In this document: one piece after another, positions 36,283 through 46,046 of the stretch
Layout: each line of letters opens with the position of its first letter
Position numbering within the stretch: position 1 is the stretch's first letter
Assembly (NCBI RefSeq): GCF_000374445.1
Contig: NZ_KB894411.1
Span: 62,001 to 126,000 of the forward strand
Direction: 5' to 3'
DNA: 64,000 nt
Origin: Actinokineospora enzanensis DSM 44649
GTDB taxonomy: Bacteria; Actinomycetota; Actinomycetes; Mycobacteriales; Pseudonocardiaceae
Notes under the pieces: generated by a model
Told to the model about the DNA's origin: nothing
What the model saw: only the letters and a program-made list of their open reading frames with translations
Databases searched by the model: none
Position numbers and translations under genes: made by a program

Positions 36283-37173
36283 TCAGGCGTTCGCCTTGAA
36301 CAGCTCCCTGGCCAGCGCGGCCGTCTCGGACGGCGTCTTGCCGACCTTGACGCCAGCGGCCTCCAGCGCCTCCTTCTTGGCCTGCGCGGTGCCCGCGGAG
36401 CCGGACACGATGGCGCCCGCGTGGCCCATGGTCTTGCCCTCCGGGGCGGTGAAGCCCGCGACGTAGCCGACCACCGGCTTGGTGACGTGCTCGGCGATGT
36501 AGGCCGCGGCCCGCTCCTCGGCGTCGCCGCCGATCTCGCCGATCATCACGATCAGCTCGGTCTCCGGGTCCGCCTCGAACGCGGCCAGCGCGTCGATGTG
36601 CGTGGTGCCGATGATCGGGTCGCCGCCGATGCCGACCGCGGACGAGAAGCCGATGTCGCGCAGCTCGTACATCATCTGGTAAGTCAGCGTGCCCGACTTG
36701 GACACCAGGCCGATCTTGCCCGGGCCGGTGATGTCGGCCGGGATGATGCCCGCGTTGGACTTCCCGGGGCTGATCAGGCCGGGGCAGTTCGGACCGATGA
36801 TCCGGGTCTTGTTGCCGGTGGCGACGGCGTGCGCCCAGAAGTAGGCACTGTCGTGCACCGGGATGCCCTCGGTGATCACCACAGCCAGGCCGATGGCCGC
36901 GTCGATGGCCTCCAGCACCGCGTCCTTGGCGAACTTCGGCGGCACGAAGATGACCGACACGTCCGCGCCGGTCTCCGCGATGGCTTCGGCCACGGTGGCG
37001 AACACCGGCAGCGAGTGGCCCTCGATCTCGACCTTGGTGCCTGCCTTGCGCGGGTTCACGCCGCCGACGATGTTCGTCCCGGACTTGAGCATGCGCGCGG
37101 TGTGCTTGCTGCCCTCGGAGCCGGTGATGCCCTGGACGATGACCTTGGAGTTCTCGTTGAGGAAGATAGCCAT
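36283..37173 (-). CDS. sucD: Succinyl-CoA synthetase alpha subunit
   Basis: A 296-residue CoA-binding subunit. [19 protein letters not shown] holds the CoA site, [14 protein letters not shown] is the family signature, and the phosphorylated His lies in [13 protein letters not shown]. It works with SucC in the TCA cycle to convert succinyl-CoA to succinate with ATP or GTP formation. It starts five bases after sucC. Confidence 0.97.
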   Translation of the reverse strand: MAIFLNENSKVIVQGITGSEGSKHTARMLKSGTNIVGGVNPRKAGTKVEIEGHSLPVFATVAEAIAETGADVSVIFVPPKFAKDAVLEAIDAAIGLAVVITEGIPVHDSAYFWAHAVATGNKTRIIGPNCPGLISPGKSNAGIIPADITGPGKIGLVSKSGTLTYQMMYELRDIGFSSAVGIGGDPIIGTTHIDALAAFEADPETELIVMIGEIGGDAEERAAAYIAEHVTKPVVGYVAGFTAPEGKTMGHAGAIVSGSAGTAQAKKEALEAAGVKVGKTPSETAALARELFKANA

Positions 37174-37178
37174 CGGTC

Positions 37179-38348
37179 TCAGACCCCCGCAGCCGCGAGC
37201 TCGGCGGCCTTGTCGGCCGCGTTGTCCATCGTGTCGACCACGGTCACCAACGGGTGGTTGGCCTCGGCCAGGATGCGCCGACCCTCGTCGACGTTGTTGC
37301 CGTCCAGGCGGACGACCAGCGGCTTGGTGGCCTCGTCACCGAGGATGCCCAGCGCCGCGACGATGCCGTTGGCGACCGCGTCGCAGGCGGTGATGCCGCC
37401 GAAGACGTTGACGAAGACGGACTTCACATCCGGGTCGCCCAGGATGATGTGCAGGCCGTTGGCCATCACCTCGGCGGACGCGCCGCCGCCGATGTCCAGG
37501 AAGTTCGCGGGCTTGACGCCCTTGTGCTTCTCGCCCGCGTAGGCCACCACGTCCAGAGTGGACATGACCAGGCCCGCGCCGTTGCCGATGATGCCGACCT
37601 GGCCGTCGAGCTTGACGTAGTTGAGGTCCTTGGCCTTGGCCGCGGCCTCCAGCGGGTCCTCCGCCTCCTGGTCGACCAGGTCCGCGTGCGCGGGGTGGCG
37701 GAAGGACGCGTTCTCGTCCAGGGTGACCTTGCCGTCCAGGGCGATGATCTTGTCCTGCGGGTCGCGCACCAGCGGGTTGACCTCGACCAGGGTCGCGTCC
37801 TCGCTGACGAAGGTCTCCCACAGCTTCACGATGACCTCGGCGGCCTGCTCGGCCACCGCGGCGGGGATCTTTGCCTCGGCCACGATCTCGCGGGCCGCGG
37901 CCAGGTCGACGCCCTTGATCGCGTCCACCGGCACCTTGGCCAGCGCGTCGGGGCGCTCCACGGCCAGCTGCTCGATCTCCATGCCGCCCTCGGCCGACGC
38001 CATGGCCAGGAAGGTGCGGTTGGCGCGGTCGAGCAGGAACGAGAAGTAGTACTCCTCGGCGATGTCGGACGCGACGGTCACCAGCACCCGGCGGGTGATG
38101 TGGCCCTTGATGTCCAGGCCGAGGATCTTCCCGGCCTTCTCCTGCGCGTCGGCGGGGTCGTCGGCCAGCTTGACGCCACCGGCCTTGCCCCGGCCGCCGG
38201 TCTTGACCTGGGCCTTGATGACCACGGTCTGGCCCAGTGCCTCGGCGTGCGCGCGGGCTTCCTCGGCGGTCTGCGCCACGTGACCCGGCAGGACCGGGAC
38301 CCCGTGGGCGGCGAAGAGGTCCTTCGCCTGGTACTCGTACAGGTCCAC
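37179..38348 (-). CDS. sucC: Succinyl-CoA synthetase beta subunit
   Basis: A 389-residue ATP-grasp subunit. It opens [19 protein letters not shown], has [14 protein letters not shown] (nucleotide loop), [13 protein letters not shown] and a C-terminal ligase domain with [13 protein letters not shown] and [12 protein letters not shown]. It is the first gene of sucCD. The 160 bases upstream should hold the promoter, but I see no clear hexamers. Confidence 0.97.
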   Translation of the reverse strand: MDLYEYQAKDLFAAHGVPVLPGHVAQTAEEARAHAEALGQTVVIKAQVKTGGRGKAGGVKLADDPADAQEKAGKILGLDIKGHITRRVLVTVASDIAEEYYFSFLLDRANRTFLAMASAEGGMEIEQLAVERPDALAKVPVDAIKGVDLAAAREIVAEAKIPAAVAEQAAEVIVKLWETFVSEDATLVEVNPLVRDPQDKIIALDGKVTLDENASFRHPAHADLVDQEAEDPLEAAAKAKDLNYVKLDGQVGIIGNGAGLVMSTLDVVAYAGEKHKGVKPANFLDIGGGASAEVMANGLHIILGDPDVKSVFVNVFGGITACDAVANGIVAALGILGDEATKPLVVRLDGNNVDEGRRILAEANHPLVTVVDTMDNAADKAAELAAAGV

Positions 38349-38509
38349 TCGACAGTCTCCTGACTACGGTGTCGACGTGCTGTGGTGCGTGCCCCGGGGT
38401 CGGGCGCCACGGGGTACCTCGCCCCGGTCGGACGTCACGGAACCCTAGCGACGTGGGAATGGGGTTGACACTTCGCACCCGGTGAGGTCCGTCACGACCG
38501 GTGGTGACT

Positions 38510-38782
38510 TCACTCACCGGCCGTGGCGGCGGCCCAGTCGAGGATCTCGTCGAGGGCGACCACGGCGATATCCCGTACCTCATTGTCGGCCAATGCGCCG
38601 GTGATCGCCGGGAGAGCGTCAGCGGCCGCGATCGCTGCCGCGTCCTCCTGAACTGCGGTGCGCGCGATCCGAGCCGGGTCGGTGTCCACAAGGTAAACGA
38701 CCTCGACGCCGTTATCCCGGAGCACGCGGGCGGTCGCGTCGGCGCCCGACCCGGTGACGACCACTCGCAATCGAGCGGTCAC
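38510..38782 (-). CDS. Small protein resembling a degenerate cobalamin-binding domain
   Basis: A 90-residue protein starting at GTG 38782, which overlaps the preceding stop in GTGA. ATARVLRDNGVEVVYL and ARTAVQEDAAAIAAAD resemble the B12-binding domain of methylmalonyl-CoA mutase, but the DxHxxG cobalt-ligand motif is missing (the place reads GSGADATA). It is therefore probably not a cofactor binder. It is co-translated with a large membrane protein. Function unknown. Confidence 0.65.
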   Translation of the reverse strand: MTARLRVVVTGSGADATARVLRDNGVEVVYLVDTDPARIARTAVQEDAAAIAAADALPAITGALADNEVRDIAVVALDEILDWAAATAGE

Positions 38783-40623
38783 CGGCCACTCCGGCTGACC
38801 GCGATGAGCGAGCTCACCACCAGTGCCGCGACGCAGGCCAGGGACAGCCACAGGCCGGGCCCGGGGGTGGCGCCGTCCGCGCGGGCGGCGGTCAGCGGGT
38901 ACTCCAGCGCGCGCACGCCGACCACGCCCGCGGCGCCGAGCAGCAGCGCGCCCGCGCGGCCGGGCCGGGAGGCGGGGGCCAGCGCCATGGCGACCAGGAC
39001 GGTGAGGAAGGCGGCGAGCAGTCCCCAGGAGCCGAACCGGAAGTCGGACACGATGCCCGCAGGCACGTACCCGGGGGCCTTGATCGACGGCAGGTCGAAG
39101 GCGCCGACGGTGAACAGCGCGGCGGCGACCAGCGGGCCGACGAGCACCAGGTTCGAACGGCGCCGGGGGTCCTGGTCGCCGGGGTCGACCTCGTCGCGTT
39201 CGGCGCTGCCCGCGAGCGCGGCGAGGACGGCGGCCGCCAGGGCCAGCAGCACGGCCAGACCGGTGAACGCGGCGCCGACGCCGATCCGCAGCGCGCCGCT
39301 GGCGCCGGTCGCGGTGAACGTGTCGTCCAATGTGGACAGCGCGACCAGCGGCACGGCGGCCAGCGCGACGGCGAACGCGGGGCGCACGCCCGCGGCCACC
39401 TTCGGCACCAGCAGGCCGATGGCGAGCCCGAGCACGAGGATCCCGGCCGGGACGAACAGCCGGTCGCCGAAGGTGTCGAGCCCGAGTTCCCCGTCCACCA
39501 GGACGAGCTGCGCGGAGAACGCGGCAGCGAGGGCGCAGATACCGGTCAGGACACCGAGCACGCCAGCGGCCCGGTGCAGCTTGCCGACCTCGAAGCTGAC
39601 ATCGGCCTCCGACACCGCCTCGGTCCGGGTGCGACCGCCCGCCACCCAGACCGCGACGGTGATCACGACCAGCCCGGCCAGCGCCAGGTACGGACCCGGC
39701 TGCGGGCTCAGGCGCGCGACCGACAGGCCCGCCACGACCTGCGGCAGGGTGATCGTCGCGACGACCAGGGTGGCGCCGAGCAGGACGCCGCGCACCACCG
39801 CCGGGCGCCGGGACACGACCGCGTGCACGGCCACGCCGGTGACGGCCGCGGCGAGCGCGAGCAGGCCGAGCCATGGCACGACCGGGTTGTCCAGGGCGTC
39901 ACGGGCGAGCAGGAAGGCGTCGACCGAGCCGAACGGCCGGAGCAGGACGCCGATCGCGGCGGTGGAACCGGCGACCAGGGCAAGGAGCAATACCCACAAC
40001 CGGACCCTGGTCGGCCCGGCGGCCGGGTGCTCGTCCGGACCGTCCGCGCCTGCCTGGACCGGCATGGCGACCGGGCTCTCCGGAGCGGGGTCGTCCTCGA
40101 ACTCGACGGCGTAGCGGGAACCGGGGATCGCGCCCGCGCGGCCCGCGGCGAGCGCGCCGGCCAACACGATGAGGACGTGACCGGCGAGCAGCAGCCACAG
40201 GCCGGGCGCCGCTGGCAGGGCGGCCAGGCTCTGCTGCACGAGCAGTTCCGGCCGGGATGCCTCGGCGGAGTCGACGAGCAGCTGCGCGTCGACCAGCGCG
40301 CGGCCGGGCGTGAACAGCGCGGCGCCGACCAGGACGCCTGCGCCGACGACCGGGCGGCCCGCGGCGGTGAGGCCGAGCGCGGCCGCGGGCAACGCCAGGG
40401 CGAGGACGGTGAGCAGCCAGAACACGTGGACCCAGCCGGGTGGCGCGCCCTGGACCAGGCCGATCTGCGGGCCGATCGCCTGCAGGACGGCGCCGAGCAC
40501 GGCGCAGCCGAGGGCGACCCGCAGCCGCCGCGGCGTGTCCCGCACGCGGATCCGCTGGTCGGCGCTCGGGTCGGGCGCCCCGGGGAGATCACGGGTCGGC
40601 GGGGTATCGGTCCGCGAAGTCAT
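38779..40623 (-). CDS. Large polytopic membrane protein of unknown function
   Basis: A 614-residue, Ala/Leu/Val-rich integral membrane protein with about fourteen predicted helices and no recognisable catalytic motif. The cytoplasmic N-terminus (TPPTRDLPGAPDPSADQ) is polar, and acidic loops lie near residues 190-215 (EFEDDPAPESP) and 480 (ERDEVDPGDQDPRR). ATG 40623 is the clearest start. Its stop overlaps the small B12-domain-like gene, so both are probably needed together. Confidence 0.75.
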   Translation of the reverse strand: MTSRTDTPPTRDLPGAPDPSADQRIRVRDTPRRLRVALGCAVLGAVLQAIGPQIGLVQGAPPGWVHVFWLLTVLALALPAAALGLTAAGRPVVGAGVLVGAALFTPGRALVDAQLLVDSAEASRPELLVQQSLAALPAAPGLWLLLAGHVLIVLAGALAAGRAGAIPGSRYAVEFEDDPAPESPVAMPVQAGADGPDEHPAAGPTRVRLWVLLLALVAGSTAAIGVLLRPFGSVDAFLLARDALDNPVVPWLGLLALAAAVTGVAVHAVVSRRPAVVRGVLLGATLVVATITLPQVVAGLSVARLSPQPGPYLALAGLVVITVAVWVAGGRTRTEAVSEADVSFEVGKLHRAAGVLGVLTGICALAAAFSAQLVLVDGELGLDTFGDRLFVPAGILVLGLAIGLLVPKVAAGVRPAFAVALAAVPLVALSTLDDTFTATGASGALRIGVGAAFTGLAVLLALAAAVLAALAGSAERDEVDPGDQDPRRRSNLVLVGPLVAAALFTVGAFDLPSIKAPGYVPAGIVSDFRFGSWGLLAAFLTVLVAMALAPASRPGRAGALLLGAAGVVGVRALEYPLTAARADGATPGPGLWLSLACVAALVVSSLIAVSRSGR

Positions 40624-41319
40624 CGCGGGCAACGCTAGCAACCCGATCCCGCGAACGCGGTCCCACGCGTGCGGGCCAGGTGGGTGATCCGGACGTCGTC
40701 GCTGGTGGGCATGGTTGTCCGATTCCCGTCGACCGGGGGCGGGCGGGGTGGGACAGACTGCGGGCCCCGCTCGGCCTAGCCAGGGAGCGAGTGATCGCTT
40801 CGCACTGTGACAAAGGTGCTCGACCGGGTGTCGCTGGACCCGGGATCGACACGGAGTGTCGGCGGCGGCCGGTCGTGATCAACGGGACGGGAGGCTCGCG
40901 TGTGGGTGAACAGCGGGCCGCACGATCGGTGACGCACCCGCCGTGACCTGCGCAGGACTGGAAACCTCGCGCGTCGACGTGCGAGGCATCTCTGGGTTGC
41001 CACCCGGACGGCCGATTGAAACGAGACTCATGTCACACTAAGGGCGTGATCTCGGGTTAACTTTGCGTAGTAATCCCAGCGTGCCCACTTTTGCGGCCGT
41101 AACCCTCGTTTGGAACCGGGTGACGACTGTTGCCCGACGCGCGGCCTCCCCGTTACTGTCCCCGGGTCCGTTGTCACAGTCCGGTCACGAATAGGACAGG
41201 GAACGCATCCGCTCGACGCGCCCCAGCCGGGACCCCCGCCCGGCGTCCGACACCGACGCTCGTCCCCCGCGAGCGCCCCGGTGAGCGAACCGGTCTCCCC
41301 GAACGCGGAAGGCTAGGCC
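40624..41319. other. Non-coding stretch of about 700 bases upstream of the M23 peptidase
   Basis: Lies between divergent genes. No frame with plausible codon use and a ribosome site was found. An unusually A/T-rich patch (about 41010-41075, including GTTAACTTTGCGTAGTAAT) marks a likely promoter zone. The 240 bases nearest the peptidase could be a long leader RNA. I looked for the ydaO/c-di-AMP riboswitch common before actinobacterial wall hydrolases and could not match its conserved blocks. Confidence 0.4.
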
Positions 41320-42144
41320 TTGTCTCGACATCGCACGTCGGGCAGTGAACAAGAGTCCACTGCCCTGGATGAAGCCCTGGAACGCGGTCCCCGCCGGGTC
41401 CGAGGCGCCCATCGCATCGCCCCGCCCTCCTCGGCGCTGCGCGGCCGCGTGGTCGTCGCCGCTGTCGCGGTCGGCGCGTTCGCCGCGGCCGCCGCAGGCC
41501 AGACGATCCAGGCCGCCTCCGGTGGCGGCGGCACCGCCGCCGACGAGATCGTCCCGCTCGCGGGCGTCAACAACGCCTCGGCCGCCATGGGCGTCGGTGG
41601 CGACGACGACGGATCGGACGCGCCCGAGCTGCTCGCCATGACGCGACAGGTCGACGGCGGCGTCGAGGCCCAGAAGATGGCCGCCAGCGAGCGGTTCACC
41701 CAGGCCAGGGTGCAGCGCGCGGCCCAGCTCAAGGCCCAGCAGGACGAGGCCGCCCGGCCCAAGTACGTCCGCCCCGCCCAGGGCACCTTCACCTCCGGCT
41801 TCGGCGCCCGCTGGGGCGTCACGCACTACGGCGTGGACATCGCCAACTCCATCGGCACCCCGATCGTCGCGGTCGCCGACGGCGTGGTCATCGAGGCGGG
41901 CCCGGCCAGCGGCTTCGGCCTGTGGGTGCGCATCCAGCACCCGGACGGCACCATCTCGGTCTACGGCCACATGAACGACTTCGTGGTCCGCGAGGGCCAG
42001 CAGGTCAAGGCGGGCCAGCTGATCGCGCACATCGGCAACCGCGGCCAGTCCACCGGCCCGCACCTGCACTTCGAGATCTGGGACGCCGCGGGTCGCAAGA
42101 TGAACCCGCTCCCCTGGCTGAACGCGCGCGGTATCTCGCTCTGA
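41320..42144 (+). CDS. M23-family peptidoglycan endopeptidase
   Basis: A 274-residue protein with a cytoplasmic N-terminus, a membrane helix or signal anchor at about 44-62 (GRVVVAAVAVGAFAAAAAG), a coiled-coil linker and a C-terminal LytM/M23 domain. Zinc ligands are in THYGVDIANSIG (HxxxD) and GPHLHFEIWD (HxH), with SVYGHMNDF between. It should cut peptide cross-links in peptidoglycan. It is the counterpart of Rv0950c, between sucCD and uvrD1. The TTG start has AAGG upstream. Confidence 0.88.
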   Translation: MSRHRTSGSEQESTALDEALERGPRRVRGAHRIAPPSSALRGRVVVAAVAVGAFAAAAAGQTIQAASGGGGTAADEIVPLAGVNNASAAMGVGGDDDGSDAPELLAMTRQVDGGVEAQKMAASERFTQARVQRAAQLKAQQDEAARPKYVRPAQGTFTSGFGARWGVTHYGVDIANSIGTPIVAVADGVVIEAGPASGFGLWVRIQHPDGTISVYGHMNDFVVREGQQVKAGQLIAHIGNRGQSTGPHLHFEIWDAAGRKMNPLPWLNARGISL

Positions 42145-42184
42145 TCCTGTCCTGCACTTTACTTTGTCCCCCAGGTGTTCCGTG

Positions 42185-42228
42185 CCTGCGGACAGTCAAG
42201 CGCAGGGGTACGACAATCCGGGTTGTCG
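42185..42228. promoter_or_regulatory. Two inverted repeats upstream of the serine hydrolase
   Basis: CCTGCG-N10-CGCAGG (42185-42206) and the near-palindrome CGACAATCCGGGTTGTCG (42211-42228). The second lies 12 bases before a TAGTGT -10 (42240-42245) that precedes the ATG at 42253 by seven bases, so the gene is probably leaderless and the dyad may be an operator. The first could be a weak terminator for the peptidase gene. Confidence 0.4.
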
Positions 42229-42252
42229 CTGGTCCTGGCTAGTGTGCGGCGC

Positions 42253-43449
42253 ATGAGCAACCTGTCGCACGACCGACTCGACCGATGGCGCGCGACCCTG
42301 GCAGGACATGTCGAACGCGGCACCGTCCCGGGCGCGGTCGGCCTGATCAGCAGGCGCGGCGAGACGCACGTGACCACCCATGGCGTGCGCGCGCTCGGCG
42401 GATCGGCGCTGACCGAGGACTCGATCTTCCGCGTCGCCTCGCTGACCAAGCCGGTGGTGGCAGCGGCGGCGATGATCCTGGTCGAGGAATGCGTGCTGCG
42501 ACTGGATTCCCCGGTCGCCGACCTGCTCCCGGAGCTGGCGGAGCCGCGGGTGCTGCGCGCGCTCGACGGGCCGGTGAACGAGACGGTGGCGGCGGAGCGG
42601 CCGATCACGGTACGTCATCTGATGAACTCCACGTTCGGGCATGGACTGATCATGGCGCCGCCCGGGACCTATCCGGTGCAGGACGCGTTGGCCGCCATCG
42701 GGATGGCACCCGGACCGCCGCGCCCAGGGTCCACTCCGGACGCCGACGAGTTCCTCCGTCTACTCGCGACTGTCCCCTTGCTCACGCAACCCGGCCGAAA
42801 GTGGTGGTATGACACCGCTTCCGATGTGCTGGGCATCTTGATCTCGCGCGCCACCGGCAAATCGTTGGGCGAGTTCCTGCGGGAACGGATCTTCGAACCG
42901 CTGGGCATGGTGGACACGGGCTTCCACGTGCCCGCGGACAAGATCGACCGACTGGTCACCGCGTACCTGACCGAGGGTGATCAGCCGGTGATCTATGACC
43001 CGGCCGAGGGTGGCGAGTGGAGTGCCGCCCCCGCCTTGGAATCCGGGCGCGGCGGGCTGGTCTCCACCGCCGCCGACTACCTCGCGTTCGGCCGGATGCT
43101 GCTCGATCAGGGACGCGGACCGAACGGCCGGATCCTGTCGCGACCGTCGGTGCAGACGATGACGAGCGACCAGCTGCTGCCGAGCCAGCGGGCGGGTGCC
43201 GATCTCATCCCGGGCTTCTTCGACAACCAGACCTGGGGCTTCGGCCTGAGTGTCGTGACCCGCCGGGACGACATCCACATGGTTCCCGGCCGCTTCGGCT
43301 GGACCGGCGGTCTGGGTACGACGGCTCAGATGGACCCGACCGAGGACATGGTCATCGTCCTGCTGACCCAGCAGGCCTGGACCTCCCCGTCCGGACCGGA
43401 CATCTACACCGACTTCCTGGTGTCGAGCTACGCGACCATCGACGACTGA
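42253..43449 (+). CDS. Serine hydrolase of the beta-lactamase/class C family
   Basis: A 398-residue protein of the Beta-lactamase (EstB/LACTB-like) family. The catalytic SxxK is in FRVASLTKPVVAAAAMIL (about residue 75), with a Tyr motif near KWWYDTASDVLG and a C-terminal FGWTGGLGTTAQMDP equivalent to the HxG/KTG region. There is no signal peptide, so an esterase or peptidase acting inside the cell is more likely than an exported penicillin-binding enzyme. Confidence 0.87.
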   Translation: MSNLSHDRLDRWRATLAGHVERGTVPGAVGLISRRGETHVTTHGVRALGGSALTEDSIFRVASLTKPVVAAAAMILVEECVLRLDSPVADLLPELAEPRVLRALDGPVNETVAAERPITVRHLMNSTFGHGLIMAPPGTYPVQDALAAIGMAPGPPRPGSTPDADEFLRLLATVPLLTQPGRKWWYDTASDVLGILISRATGKSLGEFLRERIFEPLGMVDTGFHVPADKIDRLVTAYLTEGDQPVIYDPAEGGEWSAAPALESGRGGLVSTAADYLAFGRMLLDQGRGPNGRILSRPSVQTMTSDQLLPSQRAGADLIPGFFDNQTWGFGLSVVTRRDDIHMVPGRFGWTGGLGTTAQMDPTEDMVIVLLTQQAWTSPSGPDIYTDFLVSSYATIDD

Positions 43450-43461
43450 GGTCGGGCGGCC

Positions 43462-43495
43462 GTGCCCATGGCGACTACAGCTTCACCATGGGCAC
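43462..43495. terminator. Terminator overlapping the end of pcrA
   Basis: GTGCCCATGG (43462-43471) and CCATGGGCAC (43486-43495) form a perfect 10-bp stem with a 14-base loop that includes the pcrA stop (43475). It lies between convergent genes. Confidence 0.7.
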
Positions 43496-45859
43496 GCTGC
43501 CGATCAGCATCAACCGGATGGTGCCCGAGCTGCCGAAGTCGATCGTCGCGGTGGCCCGAGCGCCTTGCCCGTCGGCCGCGATCACCGTGCCCAGCCCGTA
43601 CTTGTCGTGGTTGACCCGGTCCCCCACGTTCAACGACAACGCGGGAGTGTCCTGCCAGCCACGCATCGGCGACGCGTTCGCCCGACTCGCCTGCACGGAC
43701 TCGCTCGACCGACGCCCACCCCAGGTGGTCGCCCGCTTGGGACCGGACCGCTCCGGCCCCAACCGACGCCAGTCCAGCAGATCAGCCGGGATCTCGTCGA
43801 AGAACCGCGAAGCCGGGTTCGTCATCGGCTGCCCCCACGCCGAGCGCACCAACGCCCGCGACAGGTACAACCGTTCCCGGGCCCGGGTGATCCCCACATA
43901 GGCCAGTCGACGCTCCTCGGCCAACTCCACCGGATCGCTCAGGGCGCGCATGTGCGGGAAGATCCCATCCTCCCAGCCGGTCGAGAACACGACCGGGTAC
44001 TCCAGCCCCTTGGCCGTGTGCAGGGTCATCAACGTGACCACCCCGCCCGAGTCCTCCGCGTCCGGCACCGAATCGGCGTCGGCCACCAGCGACACCCGCT
44101 CCAGGAACGCGTCCAACGAGCCGGACACCGGTCCGACCGGCACGATCGGCTCCGACCCCTCCGGCGCGTCGTCGATCTCCGCCGCCAGCGGCTGTTCGGC
44201 GAACTCCCTGGCTACGGTGATCAGCTCGTTGAGGTTCTCCAGCCGGGACGCGTCCTGCGGATCGTCGCTGGCCTCCAGCTCACCCCGGTACCCGGTCTGG
44301 TCCAGCACCGCGTCCAGGATCTCGGCCACGTCCTGACCGTCCTCGACGAACCGGCGCAGGCCGTCGATCAGCTCGACGAAACCGGCGATCGCACGCTGCG
44401 AACGCGGGTTGAGCATCGGGACCTTGCCCTCGGTCGCCGCCCGCAGCGCCGCCGCGAACGGGACCCGCTCGCGGTCGGCGTAGGTCGACACGCAGGCCTC
44501 GGCGCGGTCGCCGATCCCGCGCTTGGGCACGTTCAGCACCCGGCGCAGGCTGACCGTGTCGTCCGGGTTGGACAGGACACGCAGGTACGCCAGCGCGTCG
44601 CGGATCTCGCGGCGTTCGTAGAAGCGGACGCCGCCGACGACCCGATACGGCAGGCCGAGCCGGATGAAGATCTCCTCGAACACCCGGGACTGGTTGTTCG
44701 TGCGGTAGAACACGGCGACGTCGCTGTTGTTCGCCACGCCGCTGTCGACCAGGCGGTCGATCTCGCCCGCGACGAAGCCTGCCTCGTCGTGCTCGTTGTC
44801 GCCGACGTAGGCGACGATCTTCTCGCCGTCGCCGAGCGCGGTCCACAGCCGTTTGTCGCGCCTGCCCGGGTTGCGCGAGATGACCGCGTTGGCCGCGGTG
44901 AGGATGTTCTGCGTCGACCGGTAGTTCTGTTCCAACAGGACGGTCGTGGCGTCGGGGTAGTCGCGTTCGAACTCGACGATGTTGCGGATTGTCGCGCCAC
45001 GGAAGGCATAGATCGATTGGTCCGCGTCGCCGACAACGCACAGCTCGGCAGGCGGGACCTCGCCGCCGTCCTTGCCGACCAGCTCACGCACGAGCGTGTA
45101 CTGCGCGTGGTTGGTGTCCTGGTACTCGTCGACCAGCACGTGCCGGAACCGCCGGTGGTAGTACTCGGCGACGTCCGGGAACGCCTGCAGCAGCTCGACC
45201 GTGCGCATGATCAGGTCGTCGAAGTCCATCGCGTTGGCCTCGCCCAGCCTGCGCTGGTACTCGGTGTACACCTCGGCGACCCGGCGCTCCAGGTCGTTCG
45301 ACGCGTTCCGGCCCGCGGTCTCCGGGTCGACCAGCTCGTTCTTCAGGTTCGACAGGTGGATCGACAGCGTGCGCGCCGGGTACCGCTTGGGGTCGAGGTC
45401 CAGGTCACGGGCCACCAGGGTGATCAGCCTGCGCGAGTCGTCGGCGTCGTAGATGGAGAAGCTGGACGTCATGCCCAGCGTCTTCGCCTCGCGCCGGAGC
45501 ACCCGCACGCACATGGAGTGGAAGGTGGACACCCACATGGCGTTGGCCCGGCGGCCCACCAGGTCGGCGACCCGCTCCTTCATCTCGGCGGCGGCCTTGT
45601 TGGTGAACGTGATCGCCATGACCTGGCCTGGGTGCACCTGTCGCTCGCCCAGCAGGTAGGCGATGCGGCGGGTGAGCACCCGGGTCTTGCCCGAGCCCGC
45701 GCCCGCCACCACCAGCAGCGGCGTTCCGGCGTGCTCGACGGCCCGGCGCTGCTGGTCGTTGAGGTCGTCCAGCAGGGCGGCGGACCGGGAGCGCCGGGGG
45801 GGCTGCTCGGGCTCGGCTGCTGAACGGGGATCTGGGGGGAGGTCGAAGAGGGCTTCCAT
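43475..45859 (-). CDS. pcrA: ATP-dependent DNA helicase UvrD1/PcrA
   Basis: A 794-residue SF1A helicase for repair and replication-conflict resolution. Motif I is VVAGAGSGKTRVLTRRIAYL, Ia is AITFTNKAAAEMKERV, motif II is HVLVDEYQDTNHAQ, III is VVGDADQSIYAFRGA, IV is LEQNYRST, and V/VI include TLHTAKGLEYPVVF and RLAYVGITRARERLYL. The ATG at 45859 is the first good start; the frame extends much further upstream without coding character. The C-terminal Tudor-like part (DRVNHDKYGLGTVIAADGQG) binds RNA polymerase in relatives. It is divergent from aroQ, as in Rv0948c-Rv0949. Confidence 0.95.
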   Translation of the reverse strand: MEALFDLPPDPRSAAEPEQPPRRSRSAALLDDLNDQQRRAVEHAGTPLLVVAGAGSGKTRVLTRRIAYLLGERQVHPGQVMAITFTNKAAAEMKERVADLVGRRANAMWVSTFHSMCVRVLRREAKTLGMTSSFSIYDADDSRRLITLVARDLDLDPKRYPARTLSIHLSNLKNELVDPETAGRNASNDLERRVAEVYTEYQRRLGEANAMDFDDLIMRTVELLQAFPDVAEYYHRRFRHVLVDEYQDTNHAQYTLVRELVGKDGGEVPPAELCVVGDADQSIYAFRGATIRNIVEFERDYPDATTVLLEQNYRSTQNILTAANAVISRNPGRRDKRLWTALGDGEKIVAYVGDNEHDEAGFVAGEIDRLVDSGVANNSDVAVFYRTNNQSRVFEEIFIRLGLPYRVVGGVRFYERREIRDALAYLRVLSNPDDTVSLRRVLNVPKRGIGDRAEACVSTYADRERVPFAAALRAATEGKVPMLNPRSQRAIAGFVELIDGLRRFVEDGQDVAEILDAVLDQTGYRGELEASDDPQDASRLENLNELITVAREFAEQPLAAEIDDAPEGSEPIVPVGPVSGSLDAFLERVSLVADADSVPDAEDSGGVVTLMTLHTAKGLEYPVVFSTGWEDGIFPHMRALSDPVELAEERRLAYVGITRARERLYLSRALVRSAWGQPMTNPASRFFDEIPADLLDWRRLGPERSGPKRATTWGGRRSSESVQASRANASPMRGWQDTPALSLNVGDRVNHDKYGLGTVIAADGQGARATATIDFGSSGTIRLMLIGSVPMVKL

Positions 45860-45986
45860 CGCGCCGACCACGGTACCGGTGACCACCGACAGCGATGAAG
45901 CGCGCCGCGCCAGGCAGCCCGCCTGCCCCGGCCGGTGACATCGCTCGCCTCCGGCTCGACCGAAACGGCCGATCTGTGCCACACTC

Positions 45987-46046
45987 ATGGTGTGCTGCGC
46001 TGCTGCTACGAGTTTTTTTACGGGAACCGGACTCCGGCTCCCGTAG
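45987..46046 (+). CDS. Probable leader peptide of the chorismate mutase gene
   Basis: A 19-codon frame, MVCCAAATSFFTGTGLRLP, from ATG 45987 to TAG 46044. Its two adjacent Phe codons are both TTT, very rare in this GC-rich genome, where Phe is almost always TTC. It ends in a hairpin region and lies 105 bases before aroQ, whose product makes the phenylalanine/tyrosine precursor prephenate. No ribosome site is visible, so translation may be leaderless or start differently. Confidence 0.55.
   Translation: MVCCAAATSFFTGTGLRLP

Noticed and set aside
40776-41003. 75-codon minus-strand frame in the long gap
   Set aside because: Arg/Ser-rich, no ribosome site and no recognisable domain; likely chance.
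41040-41319. ydaO (c-di-AMP) riboswitch before the M23 peptidase
   Set aside because: Isolated GGGAAC and CCCGAAC-like words occur, but not in the order or context of the conserved core, so I do not call it.
43565-45823. 752-codon plus-strand frame over pcrA
   Set aside because: Antisense of the helicase with no recognisable motif.
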